Below, piece by piece: positions 12,401 through 24,700 of a DNA stretch of 64,000 bases (the stretch's first letter is position 1; each line of letters opens with the position of its first letter). Position numbers and translations under genes: made by a program. Source of the DNA: Maylandia zebra (lineage: Eukaryota; Chordata; Actinopteri; Cichliformes; Cichlidae); assembly GCF_041146795.1 (NCBI RefSeq), contig NC_135182.1, positions 36,430,009 through 36,494,008 of the forward strand. Direction: 5' to 3'. Below the pieces are notes generated by a model that ran no database searches, had not been told where the DNA came from, and was given only the letters and a program-made list of their open reading frames with translations.

Positions 12401-15400
12401 CAGACAAGAAAGCCTGTTTTTTCTGTTGTTCAATACTGAAGAAATTTAAACTTTATATGCAGAACATTGCAGAATATTTTTAAGGTTATCTGCTATAAAA
12501 AGCCAGACCAGGAAAATCTCCTTCATGTTTTTCTGTTTTATTCTCAGTTACTTTCACACAAAGGCATCTGCTGTGATGTTCACAATTCTGATGAAGTCAG
12601 TGCTGATAAATGATCAGAATTATAATATTTCTGACTCTTCTGGCTAAGTTGAATCGAATCGGGACTTTGAAAACCGGAATCGAATGGATTATAGAAATCA
12701 GTGATGATACCCAGCCCTAGTGAGCAGCCTAGGCACGACAGACGTGGATGTAGCTGTAATAGGAAAAGAACTATTGCTAACTTTTCTGTTAAGGCCTGAT
12801 GCTTCTGAAATTCATAGCCAGTGCTCTGACACGGTGTCATCAATCTTTGAATGCTGAAAAAGCACAGTGTATCCAGACAAACACATTATATCAATTATTA
12901 TAAAATTTGTGTGCGCCTAACTTTTTAAAGTTAGGCGCACCAGCACGCCCATGGCAAAAAGTTAGTCTAGAGCCCTGTAAAGGAATGTTTTTAAAATATA
13001 TTTGACATTTAACTCTGACCAATGAATAAAAAGGCGTCTAACTCCAGGGATGAACTAGATCAGGGGTCGGCAACCCTGGGCACGCGTGGCACAGCTGGCA
13101 CGCGAAGGGTTAACTGACCATAGCTGGACTGGTGATTATTCGTTTTTATGGGCTGATGGGGTTTTCTTGTTTTTTTTTGGGGGGGGGGGGGGGGGGTTGT
13201 AACGGTATAAACAATGAAAGGTGGATTGGCCAGATGCTGGCAGATGTGTAACAATAACTGGCTGTGGCGGAGCTTCCACAGAGGCCAGCAGGTGGATGAG
13301 AGAAAGGGGAGGCGGGAGGAGGAGAGACCCGAGGCGGCCGGTCCGAGTGTCAGGTGAACTTCAGGTAAGAAGTTATGACCTGCAGTCCATCTGGGTCAGA
13401 TATAAACCAAGTTTAGGTGGAGTTTATTTTAGTTATGCTGACTTTATACAGTCAGTTACAATAACTCGTACTGCTACTAGCTAGCATGACAGAGTTTCTG
13501 TACAGCTGCGTGGGTGCTGTGTATGAAACGCCAGGACTGCCATAATGAATTAATTAAACCATGAAATGATTAATTAAATAAATATTCTGGACACATTTAA
13601 TTAATTCATTTTGGCACAGTTGACTCCTTCAGGTCTCACCATGAAATAATTTTATCTGTCAGCCTCACCCATCAAACTCAGGGGGCGGGGCTAACGCTGA
13701 TCGAGTTAAAACCATTGCTTTGGCCTGGTGGCCATTGTTTCTAGCACACAACAACCGGCATGTGGAAGCTAACAGAACTGAGCTTTGAAAAACCCTGTTT
13801 GTGTGTTACCAAATACCGTTTTAATATTTTTTTAGAGGAGAATGTAGTGGTTTAATCTTCATGTGTCTGGTCGGTTTGTCAAGATACAGCCTCTTTGCAA
13901 AAGTGTTTCGATGATTTCGGAGATGTCTGCCCAGTCTCACGGCAAAGCGTGGGATAGACCCGCTCGCCTCGCAAGCAATCCCACCGACAAAGCGCAGGCC
14001 CCGGTACACAGCTGTAGTAACCCCGCTGACTTCTTTTACTGAGGTTATATTTATCGGTGTTTTATTTCCTGATGTTCTTATGTGTCCTACGTGTTTCAGT
14101 ATAATTCTGAATTATAACTAACATTAAAAACATGTTTAAGGAGGAGAGAGAGCAAATAAATCTGTTTAACATCTGATCTTTGGGTTTTTGTTCAGTAATC
14201 AGCGTGACCTGTGTATAAACACATAAAAGAGATAACGTTGGTGTTTCCGTCATGTAGTAACTGCTGGCTTTAACTGTACAAAGGTTGTTCGACACTATGA
14301 AACACATACAGACTTCATGATGTTCGGCTAATATTTTTATTGTGAATATTAATCATGAGGGTAAACGGCTCTGTACACCACGGAGCGAGGTCAGCATATC
14401 CACGATATCCTCAGCTCTGAGTTAACACAGAGTTTCCCAGCTGACTATCTAACGGTCATCTACGAATATGTCACGGCTCATATCAGTATGATTTTACAGA
14501 AAATCATCCGTATTACTGCCAACTATTCCAGAGACGTGAAAATCTACAGCATAAAGAACACAAACATATAGCAGTCTAACAACACTGTAACAGAGATGAA
14601 CCGTCAGTTTGTCCAGATCAAAGTGGAATGAAAGTGATTGGTTGAACAGGTGTGATCTGTGTTTTCTGCGTTTTCACCAGCGTAAGAGACTCAGCAGCAG
14701 ATCAGAATAACAGTTACACATTTAATAAATCACCAAATGAGTACACGCAAGAAACGAGCAAACCTGTTCGGACAGTCTGAGTTTGTGTTCCCTCAGCTGC
14801 AGACCACGCGCCGGTAGAATTGCACATAAATCTAAATGTTGATAAGAACAGAACGTGTAGGTGGAGACTAAGACCAGAAAGTTGTATCAACCCTAAAAGA
14901 GGATATAAGATATTTGAACGAGGTGAACGTTGGATCTACGGACAGGCTGGCCATTGTATGCGATGCTTTGAAGGCATGAATTCATGGAAAGGAATAGATG
15001 GATGGATTCCCGGCAGAATTTTATCATAAATTTATAGATGTGCTATAACTGAAGTATTACATGAAGCTTTTGAATTTGGACGACTCCCTGCAAGTTTTAA
15101 TCAGGCAGTAATGTCACTAATTCCAAAAGGCGACAAGGATTTAACTGATCCAGGTAATTACAGACCGATAAGTTGAATCATAGGGATCACAAAATTCTAT
15201 CAAAGTTTTAGCAAAGAGGTTGGAGGTTGTACTAGCACAAAGTATTCATCAAGATCAAGAAGGGTTTATCAAGAATAGAGCTGCGTCTGATAATATGAAG
15301 AGATTACTACACCTGCTGTGGCTGAATAGAAATAACACAAATCCTGTGTTTGCTATATCTTTAGATGCACAGAAAGCTTGTGATAGGGTGGAGTGGAACT

Positions 15401-17004
15401 TCCTGTTCACAGCCCTGGAAAAGTTTGGAATAGGTGACAATTTTTGCAGATGGATTAGAGCCATGTACTCGGGGCCAGAAGCAGATGGGGTACTTTCTCC
15501 TTTTTTTTAGCATTTCCAGATCAACACGTCAAGGATGCAGTTTAAGCCCATTGCTATCTTTTTAGAGCCATTAGCTATTCACATCAGAGAAAATGCAGAG
15601 ATTAAAGGTGTATTCGGGGAGGCAGAGAACACAGATTGTTCCTATAACCAGATGATGTTCTGGTATTAAACCAAGACCCAACTAATTCTATCACAACACT
15701 ATAAGAGGTGATTAATACATACTTAATGTTTTCAGGGTACAAAATGAATTGGCATAAATCAGAGGCGATGTCGGTTTCCCAGGCTTGTAGTCATAACTTA
15801 ATATCGGGCTTTAACTTTAAGTGGGTGGACAAAGGAATGAAGTACCTTGGAATTGAACTGAACCCAAATGTTGAAGATATTATGACTAACAGTGTGGGAA
15901 AATTATTAAACAAGATCAATAAAAACTTGGGTAAATGGAGTAAACTAAATTTATTTAACTAAATTATCAGAGACTGTAACACCTAGTCTTTTTACTGAAT
16001 CGGCTGTCCCAACCCAAAAAAGAAGGGGGGCTGGCCCTATTATAGCATCTCTTTTGAAATGGCTAGATTAGGCAAACATTGCGCAGGGAAAAACAATATA
16101 GATTGGATTTTAATAGAACAAGAGCTTGCATATCCAATCACACCAATTGATATTTTATCACAAAAAGTAAATAATGAGGGTAAGACGCAAAACCCTATTT
16201 GGAAATTTTCAAAACGGTATGGTTGGAAGTGCATGTTATAAAATGCAACATCTAATAAATACTTTCATTATTAAAAAAACAGCAGAGGTGTTGATCACAG
16301 GTGTAAAGTATTAAAACAGGAATGCAGTATTAGTATTTATACTTGTGTCCCTCCAGCACAGAGTACTTTAAATCTCAGTGTACTTCGGCCCGGTGTTTAA
16401 TGTCAGCACGTCTGATTGGTTCATGTTATTGACTGTTCAGCTCTCTCTTTGTCAGACGACCATCCATCACCTGGAGGAGGCGGGGCTCAACGATCCCTGC
16501 ATCATCTCCCCACTGAACATTGAGCAGACGGCGCCCTCTGCAGGCAAGAAGGGAAGCAGCTGCTCCTCCTCGGACGAGAGTGATGAGGAGAGTGAGACGG
16601 AGAGCACAGGAGGGGCGTACACACAGCGGGCGGGCACGAACCTCCTCTCCTCTTCATCCTCTTCATCATCATCTTTGACTCAGCCCAAACCACCGCCTGT
16701 TGTCTCCTCCAATCAGGAGCCGTACTCTCAGCGCAATGCCCTGATTTCAACAGGAAGTCCTTCCAGAGCTGGGCTAGAGCTGAGGAGCTGTGGAGGAAGA
16801 CCTAAGGAGGAAGAGGAGAAGGATGTGAACCTCCTCACATTAACTTTCGGCAGGGTGGAACAGGAGGAAGAGGAGGAGAAAAAATCAGACTTCATTGTGG
16901 AGGAGGTGGCGTTTGACTCAGTGCTCGGCGAGGAGGGCGCCACAGAAACTGTTCATGATGAAGAGGAGGAGGTCTGTGGATACATGGGGCGCTCGGGTAT
17001 CTGA
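3880..17004 (+). CDS. IFNAR2-like class II cytokine receptor (gene B; CRFB1/CRFB2 type), complete
   Basis: Seven exons assigned by eye: 3880-3928, 4790-4919, 5099-5274, 5374-5519, 6211-6367, 6963-7078 and 16456-17004. They give 440 aa with intron phases 1-2-1-0-1-0. Exon 1 is a signal peptide (MTALTWMLSWLPLILP). Exons 2-3 and 4-5 form two fibronectin-III-like domains (about residues 18-118 and 119-219) with paired Cys (AGCERVQKPLFCDL; RRYCVAVRFC). Exon 6 holds the transmembrane helix (about 224-246) and the basic stop CLRRRLLP. The last exon is a 182-residue acidic tail with DEESETESTGGAYTQR, DVNLLTLTFGRVEQEEEEE and a terminal EVCGYMGR. These resemble the IFNAR2 signalling tail, so a type I interferon receptor long chain binding JAK/STAT proteins is inferred. 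The last intron (9.4 kb) is swollen by transposons. AATAAA lies at 17458-17463. Confidence 0.88.
4168..4565 (-). pseudogene. decayed Tc1/mariner transposase remnant
   Basis: The minus-strand translation includes PAQSPDLSPTEHLWDEL, the catalytic-region signature of Tc1-like DDE transposases, preceded by VQKDMDELWKN. Frames are broken by stops and indels, so it cannot be functional. It sits in intron 1 of gene B. Confidence 0.7.
6370..6414. repeat. (CA)n microsatellite abutting a splice donor
   Basis: About 22 CA units start almost at the exon 5 donor of gene B (exon ends 6367; intron begins gtacac). See the corresponding (GT)n at gene D exon 6. Confidence 0.95.
6815..6865. repeat. perfect 22-bp inverted repeat with 7-nt loop
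   Basis: Arms 6815-6836 and 6844-6865 are exact reverse complements built from AGTACTACC/GGTAGTACT-type words, with loop GTACATG. It lies about 100 bp before the transmembrane exon of gene B. It may be a fossil of transposon ends or a hairpin in the pre-mRNA. Confidence 0.9.
7079..8976 (+). other. intron 6 of gene B, 5' part
   Basis: Unique-looking sequence. Short open frames are present, but none has recognisable homology or splice context. Confidence 0.5.
8990..10713 (-). mobile_element. 5'-truncated L1-group LINE insertion
   Basis: The 13-bp sequence CCCGGGCTTATTT is present at both 8977-8989 and 10714-10726, a clean target-site duplication. The left edge is A-rich on the minus strand, as expected for a poly(A) tail. 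The minus-strand frame at 9489-9875 contains WGKEGNLSITEECWGHACMT and FCCKIITRVF, resembling the region after the reverse transcriptase in fish L1/Tx1-type ORF2. Frames are broken elsewhere, so it is a dead copy inserted in intron 6 of gene B. Confidence 0.75.
11569..12980. mobile_element. non-autonomous DNA element with GGCTCTAGA ends, host of a nested hAT element
   Basis: The left end (CGGCTCTAGAGTGCCAC) and right end (AAAGTTAGTCTAGAGCCCTG, read inverted) are related terminal repeats. Related sequence occurs at 33640-34125 and 57880-58538. Shared internal words include a 'tctctgattgg' stretch. A hAT-like element is inserted inside (11826-12720). Confidence 0.5.
11826..12720 (-). mobile_element. 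hAT-type non-autonomous element, nested and partly deleted
   Basis: It aligns along its length, in the opposite orientation, with the complete 1114-bp element at 37356-38469. Shared landmarks include the ATCGATTCATTAAA stretch, the CT-repeat tract and the terminal GATACCCAGCCCTA. One terminus appears to be missing. Confidence 0.6.
13061..13215 (+). repeat. hAT-like terminus and poly(T)/poly(G) tract
   Basis: Begins CAGGGGTCGGCAACCCTGGG, a terminus common in hAT/Charlie-type elements. It is followed by a T run passing directly into about 18 consecutive G. No matching opposite terminus was found. Confidence 0.4.
13216..15040 (+). other. intron 6 of gene B, middle part
   Basis: No gene or recognisable element. 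AT-rich with repeated ATTAATTAA-like words near 13550-13610. Confidence 0.4.
15040..16240 (+). pseudogene. L1-group LINE reverse transcriptase pseudogene
   Basis: Consecutive frames give LIPKGDKDLTDPGNYRPIS, then HQDQEGFIKNRAASDNMKRL and AISLDAQKACDRVEWNFLF, then PKKEGGLAL near 16020. These are the ordered landmarks of an L1-type reverse transcriptase and its C-terminal region. Multiple stops and frameshifts make it inactive. It lies just upstream of the last exon of gene B. Confidence 0.8.
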
Positions 17005-18781
17005 CAGAGCTCTTTAAGGTGCCTGGTTATCAGGTCCACGTCTGGGTTCATGTGGGCCAGGGTTTGAAATGTTTTCATTTTCCCTCCAGCAGCAGCGGCG
17101 CAGACGTCGGCCATTTTTATTCTAACGTGTAGGTTCTCACCTCTTTGCTGATATTACTTATTTGAATCTGTCCGTCCGCTGAAGTCCAGAGATCGTCTCA
17201 TTGTTTCAGGTTCTATTAATAAGTGTGAGACACCCGCTGATGCAGGAGGTCCAGGACGTCCGTCCCTGCTGCGTCTCTGGAGATGGCGACTCAGCCGCCT
17301 CTAATGGCTAACGTGAGGTTAGCATCTGGTCTCCGCGGTGAGCAGCTAGAGGACGTCCCGTGTTAGGGAGGCGATCTATCTAAATCTCATGTTCCTGTTA
17401 GACTTTAGGTTTTCTGTGGACCAGTTCTGAGCAGGTTTATTTTTATCTCTTATTTTAAATAAAAACCAGTTTGTTTGTTTTGTCAACACACAGCTGTGTT
17501 TGTTGGGCATTCCCAAACTCCGTCACGTAAGCATCCCAGTGCCCGGGTCGAACTCTAACCCACACCGAGTCTGAACAAAATGTTTCGTATTCAGCCGTGC
17601 TTTGGATTATTACTCATGTTTGCATCATGTGATTAAAGCAGAAGGCAGTTAAAGAGCCTCTTTGTTCACCTGTGGGGGGGACGGTGGGGAACAGGGAGGC
17701 TTGGCTTTACACTGAGAAAGACCTGCAGCGACACCTGGTGGACTTGCTTCAGTATGGCAGGCGTAATGACCCGGGCGTCTTCTGGATCGACTTCTTCCCC
17801 TTTGGACAATAACGTCTCTCATCTGCAGACTTTGTCCATCAGCACTGAAACTCTGACGTTTGTAAAATGTTTGGTTACTGTGATGTGTCTGTGCTCAGAG
17901 CTGCTCTGAGCGCTGGTTGCGTAACCAGCTCCGTTAGTTTTAGTTTTTATTCTTGTTGGTGACAGTAAAACAAACTGAAGCACAACAGAAAAACAGAATC
18001 GTAACAAACTGAAGTCATTTCCTGTATGTTTCATGTCAGTGACGATTAGTTTCTTTTTCCTGTAAGGACCTCTGTAATCAGTGACGTAGAGCTGATTATC
18101 TCTGAATCAATCTGATTGATTGTTGCTGTTGGTTTTTGTCCCTCTGGTCTCTGGTGGGCGCTGCTGGACATTTTTTATGATTTTTAATGTTTTAATCAGG
18201 AAGAAATAATCTGACAGCAGATGAAATGACTTGATTCTTATGTGTGTCTAAAGGCAGCGACTGTTATTATGGGCACGTCTGTGTCTGAACTCTTCATCGT
18301 GTCTGATCATGAACGTGTCTGCAGTGAATCAGCGTCACACAGTCTGCTTATTCGCTTATTTCCATTTACATAAAGCACATCATACCTCTGTAATGCACTC
18401 ATACAACTTATTCAAACAGTGTAATCACAACATGTTTGTGCCATTTTTGCATGTTTGTATTCACAGTGGCCAACGTTGAGCCATTTCATTTCTATATTGA
18501 TCAAAAACAACAAGAAGCCTCAGATGTTTTTGTACAGAGTCGCGCTTCAAACCAATAAAGGTCTGAGACGGTGCTGCTGGCGTCCTGTGTGCTCTGTGAT
18601 CAGGAGCTGGAGCTGTAGTGTGAGCAGGGAGGGACTTCTGTGGAAACAGAAACTCAGAGCTGTACAATAACACATGCCCCTGTGCTGCCCTCCCCTCCCT
18701 CTATAGGTTGTCCTCAGCCCCACAAACAGCTTATCAGCCGCCTTGAAGCAGTCTAACTTTGGCACAGTCCATGGACACACG
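17005..18781 (+). other. gene B 3' UTR and B-C intergenic spacer
   Basis: Holds the probable gene B polyadenylation signal AATAAA at 17458-17463 and the proximal promoter of gene C. No other gene was recognised. Confidence 0.5.
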
Positions 18782-21700
18782 ATGGGGCTGTGGATGCTGC
18801 TGCTTCTGCATTTACATCTTGGTAATGCTCACTGGGGTGAAGGTGGGGGGTTACTGAAGCTTTCTGTTGTTTTCTCTGGTTTTTTACACCTTTGCATTGA
18901 AGTTTGTGTGTATTGGAGGAAAAGAGTGAGTGTGGATGTTAGCAGGAGAATTAATAATCATTCTTATTTCTACTGAAGCACTCATGGACTTACAGGAAAT
19001 GTCTGATTTGAGCTCTCAGCAGGTTTACAGGGGTGTTGAATCTGTTTCTGGGGGAGTTCAAAGGAGGAGGGGGTCACAGGAAATCAGACTGGTAGTGAAG
19101 GAAAAACTGTGACAGTTTAAAAAATGACCTATTATATTAATAACATTTTAAATAACTAATTATCATTATTATTTGTTGTAAAATGTTACTTCTGGTTTCA
19201 TTTCTCTTCACTTCCTTAAACTTGTAGAATGACTTTTGCTCATTTGCCAAAAGACTGACACAAAATCACAATATAAAAGTTGATAATGAAGTTTACTGAC
19301 AGTAAAGTGATTTATTGCTCAGATTTTCTATAATATTATTGTTCTAAAGTCTCTGGACCTTGATAATGGTGCCATGAAGGTGCGATAAGTAAAACTTTCA
19401 GCTGGATCTTGAGGCTTGGGTTTGGTCCTTGTGCATTTCTGTTCTTAGGTTTTAAAGCAGCCTGTGTCGAGTTAATGTTCAGACACTGCTAAAGGAAGAA
19501 TTTAGACACTTAAAGTAAAAGTTCTGAACTAATTTCAGATTATTTATATTGTCATAGATATCTTACAGTGTTACATGCTATAATACATGTCAGGTTTAGC
19601 TCCCTCCCTAGTCAGTGTAGGGATCTGGCTGTTAAGTGATGAGTATGAACCCTGAGCCAGGTTTATTAAGGCTGTTGTGTTTTTAACATGTTTTGTATTT
19701 TGTTCTATTTAATCTGAACAAGCCCCTAAAAACAGTCAGTGATCCCTGTCGGCCTCTCTCGGTTTTTATCACCACTGTTCATTTTAAAACTCAGTTTTTA
19801 AACCCTTCTGATGTAGCTACAGCCCATGCAGCAGTATATTAATGACTAACCTCGTATTGTGGATGGATTATCTCAGTTGTTCTCCTGACTGAAGTTTGGT
19901 CCGTTTACAGCATCCTGCCATGCGATTGCGATTTGTCTCTAACCATCAGGAACCCTCATGTTAACTTTTATCGAGTGGAAAAAAGTTAGCGTTCATCCTC
20001 CAGCTTCACTGTGTTTATGTTATGCTAACATAGCTGTGTAGCTAGCGATCACGTAGCACATCATTATATACCAGCTAGCCCAACTTCAGTAACCCTACAA
20101 ACGTCACTGCTGTTTAGTTTTCTGTCTTCATTTATGTTGGAAGTGACAGCAGAGCTGTACGTTTGAATTTTTCAGAAATCTCTCAGTCAGAACATGCTAT
20201 ATCATGTTTAGGTGGAAGCCATCCATCCATCCATCCATCCATCCATCCATTTTCATCCGCTTTGTCCGGGGCCGGGTCGCGGGGGCAGCAGCCTAAGCAA
20301 AGAGGCCCAGACCTCCCTCTCCCCAGCCACCTCCTCCAGCTTATCCGGGGAAATACCAAGGCGTTCCCAGGCCAGCCGAGAGATATAATCTCTCCAGCGT
20401 GTCCTGGGTCTGCCCCGGGGCCTCCTCCCGGTGGGACATGCCTGGAACACCTCACCCAGGAGGCGCCCAGGGGGCATCCTTGTCAGATGCCCGAACCACC
20501 TCAGCTGGCTCCTTTCGATGTGGAGCAGCAGCTGCTCTACTCTGAGCCCCTCCCGGATGGCCGAACTTCTCACCCTATCTCTAAGGGAGAGGCCAGCCAC
20601 CCTTCGGAGGAAGCTCATTTCTGCCGCTTGTATCCGCGATCTCGTTCTTTCGGTCACTACCCACAGCTCGTGGCCATAGGTGAGGGTAGGGACGTAGATC
20701 AGTTTAGGTGGAAGCTAGCGAGCTAACTTCCTGCTAACTTCTAACTCTGTTAAACATAATAAATCCTGTTTTTATGGATGTTAAACTTAATTGTTACACC
20801 TGGTAAAGCAGCAACGCTGATCATTTTATTTAAAGATGAAAGAATTTAGATAGTTTGTAACTCTCAGTGATGCTGCAGTGTTCGTTTGACTTTGGGACCT
20901 GAAGTGGAGTTTGGACCCGGAAACAGCTAATGATGTCAGACTCAAAGAGCGGATACTGGCCACACAGGAAGTCATCGCACTTTGTAGCTGATGATTGGCC
21001 ACTAGCGGACGTTGCAAGCTCTGGTTGCCTAGGTAACCATCTAAACTACTGAACATACCTTCATGTTAGTCACTGTTCTTTGGTCCAAGGGGGAAAGTTT
21101 ATCTCTGGGACACGCCCACTGGGTCAGTAACAGCAGTCAACTTACTGCTAACCGCTGTCACAGAACCGCAAACCATAAAGAAAAGGTCCATGATCCAGAT
21201 AAAGCAAACAGTCTCTGAACAGCAGGAGGTTAGCTACGCACTGCTAATCGGCACGCAAAGAGCCACCCATCTGATTTACTCCTGAACATAAACGGCAGAC
21301 TCGTCCTTTTCCTTACTTTTAGTCTGGCTCGGTGTAAGTGATCCCTGAATTAGTCACCTGGAACGTCACTACCTGTGACGAAACGCTGACTCTGCTGTCA
21401 TGTGTATGTCTTTCTTCCAACAGCCTGCACTGCATTTATGTAGTAGCCACTTGTCTGTGGCTCAGGTAAGTTTCATTTCCCTCTCAGTCTGTACTGAAGT
21501 GCTCTTTGCTGTAGGTCTCTGAACAGTCACAGCCTTTTATAGCGGTGACTCTGTGATTGAAGTGCAGAATCTCAGCTTTACTTCACGGGATTGAACAGGA
21601 ATATTACTCACTTAGTTGAGAGACTACAGACATTTCTTTGCACAGTTTCTGATTTTCAGGAGATCAAATGGAGCTGCTGTTTCTCTGTAAATGAAGCGGG

Positions 21701-24700
21701 TGAAAGGTCTGGAGGTGATCCAACTGTCCACATTCCCATTTGGAAGCTCTTTTTGTAAACCCACCCTTCCCAAACCTGGAGGTTTAATCGTGATCATTTT
21801 GAATAAAGGCTGAAGGTGAGTGACAGAGTCCACTTGTCCAAAGTAGGCCAAAAGGCAGGTCAGAGCAGCTCTGAGTGAAACATCCGTCGTCTCCTGTGGA
21901 TGTCTTTAAAGAACTAAAGAACACTGTCATGATCCAAGCACATCATACAGACACCTCACAGACACACTGTGATGTATTCCCATCATGAAGATGTTTCCTC
22001 ATCATCATCTTGATGCTTTGAACCCAGATGTGACAAACGAGCAGGTAGATCTGCTCTACCGTATCAATTTCAAAATTCTCTTGCTTACTTTTAAAATTTT
22101 CAATCGGCTCCCAGGTATCTATCCGATCGCCTCCATTTGTAGATCTTCCAATCAAATGCTCCTGACCCAACCAAGGTCTCGTCTGAAGTCCAGAGGAGGT
22201 CAGGCCTTTGCTGTCGTAGCTCCCAGCCTCTGGAATAACATCCCTCCCTATATTCGTTCCTCCGAGTCCATCCAGTCTTTAAATTGCGTCTTAAAACGTG
22301 TTATTGTAGTTTGGCTTTTGATTCAAACTAGTTTCGTGGCTAGTTATGCTGTCAAAGGAGCTTGCAAAGAAAAGCGTCTGGCAAGCTCCTTTGACTACGA
22401 TGACCTGGATGACTGAGAACCTTCACAGACGGCTAGTTATGCTGTTTACCTTATTGTTTCTTGTCCTCCTTCTAACTGTTTTTATTCTGTCTTATGCTAT
22501 TGCTCTGACCGACTGTGAAGCACTTTGGTCAACTTAGTTGTATTATTAAGTGCTATAGAAATACATTTTGATTTGATTTGATGTGAGACCTGCGAGGACA
22601 GAGGGACGATGCAGTTGTCAATCAAATGTAGCTCCGCCCTAAACCCTCCCTGTTTTCAGGTCCCTTCTTACTCCAATGAGACCATCTTTTTTGAGTTGGA
22701 GGCTTATGTCTCACAGACCTCTATGCAATCAGACTTCATTTCACAGCCAGAGGAGTCGGCCCCTGCTGGACATTAGAGCTTTAAGCTTTTCTATTTCCGA
22801 CTTCTAAACTAGTTTTGTGAAAAGTTCCTGCAGATTCAGCTTCCCTACATTTCTCACCCACATTTATGATTTCAGCTCCAAAGTGTCAGGATGGTGATAG
22901 CGAACAGCTTTAAAGCATTAATTTCTCCGATCACGCTGGGTTATTCCAGCTTTCACATGTGAATAAATATCTGACCATTCAGGTCACTGCGTTTGGCCAC
23001 ACTTGCTCTCGTAGCTCAAGTCACACAAAGTTATAAACAGTAAATAATCCTGCATCCCTCAGATTCACAGCTAGCTGCTGCTGCGGGTCAGTCGGCTCTC
23101 TGAATCAGTACTCTGCCTCCTCAGATGTGGTCACAACTCTAATAAACAGGAGCTCAATCCTGAAACCCATCCCAAGGCTTCGACTCGGGGATCAGAATAG
23201 GAAATCCTCCCTGCTGCCGCCTGCTCCCGAGCATTGGACAAACCAGAATCTCTGTTTCTTCCTTTTTGTGTTCAGGAACATCAGGACGAGCTCATTGTTT
23301 CATGCTAACATTACAGACACTTCCAAAAAAAAAAAAAAACATTACAGACAAGTTCACATCTGAAAAATTCTGAATTTTGAGTCAGTCTGTGTGTAAAGGC
23401 CTACGATAACAGGAGTCTTCCTCACGTTGAGTCTTCCTCACTTGACTGGATGTTGTAAGGGGGGTTTTCTTCACCATGGAAAGGATCCTGGGATCATCCC
23501 CCTCTGTCTCCTGTGGATGTCCACGATCTTGTCTTTGTTCTCTCTGTGGACCAAACTGTTAATGAGTCCTCAGCAAATGGTCCCTCGCACTATTGGATGG
23601 ATGAGTTTTGTTTTTGAAGAAACAAAGATATATCCACTCCTGTGTAAGAAACAGTGTTAAGTACATTATCCTGTTATAAAATAGTGGATTATTCCACTCC
23701 GTGAAGTAAAGCTGAGAGTTTGTACTTCAAATGCGTTTTGAGAGGTTCATTTTAAATCTGCAGAGCCGAAACTGTGTGAGTACAAACACTTCCTGTCTAA
23801 GCATACAGGAGGATTATTTTAAAACTTTTTTATATCCTCTTCCTTTCTGTAGCGACGGGCATTTCCCTTTCTGCACCCTCCAGCGTTTCCATCTCTTCCA
23901 TCAACTTGGAACACACACTCAGCTTCCAGCCGGGCCCTCAGACCCCCTCTGACGCCCAATTCATGGTAGAAGTCGTCCGCTCCAGGTATTCAGAAAATCT
24001 GATCAGAAATTTAAGCTGTCTCAAACAAAACCGATTCAGATTCAGAGTGTCAGGCTAAATTTAAAGGCTTTCACTGGTCTTTTTAATAGAGCAGCTTGGA
24101 CAGATCGCTTGGTCTTGTTTGACACGGCAGAGCAGTGATTAGTGATTAGTACTATCACAGCACAAAGGTTAAAACCAGCCAGTGTCTCCTGACTAACCTC
24201 GTATTGTGGATGGATTATCTCAGTTGTTCTCCTGACTGAAGTTTGGTCCGTTTACAGCATCCTGCCATGCGATTGCATTTGTCTCTAACCATCAGGAACC
24301 CTCACGTTACCTTTTATCGAGTGGAAAAAAGTTAGCGTTCATCCTCCAGCTTCACTGTGTTTATGCTAGGCTAACATAGCTGTGTTGCTAGCGATCACGT
24401 AGCACATCATTATATAGCAGCTAGCCCAACTTCAGTAACCCTGCAAACGTCACTGCTGTTTAGTTTTCTGTCTTCATTTATGTTGGAAGTGATAACAGAG
24501 CTGTACGTTTGAATTTTTCATAAATCTCTCAGTCAGAACATGCTATATCATGTTTAGGTGGAAGCTAGCGAGCGAACTTCCTGGTAACTTCTAACTCTGT
24601 TAAACGTAATAAATCCTGTTTTCATGGATGTTAAACTTAATTGTTACACCTGGTAAAGCAGCAACACTGATAATTTTATTTAAAGATGAAAGATTTTAGA

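Noticed and set aside
18743-18781. Upstream extension of the gene C start
   Set aside because: The in-frame codon at 18743 is TTG. The nearby ATG at 18773 is out of frame, and ATG at 18782 gives a clean signal peptide.
20253-20657. 134-aa minus-strand host gene
   Set aside because: It is the C-terminal part of a truncated Rex3 element with a (GATG)n tail and target duplication.
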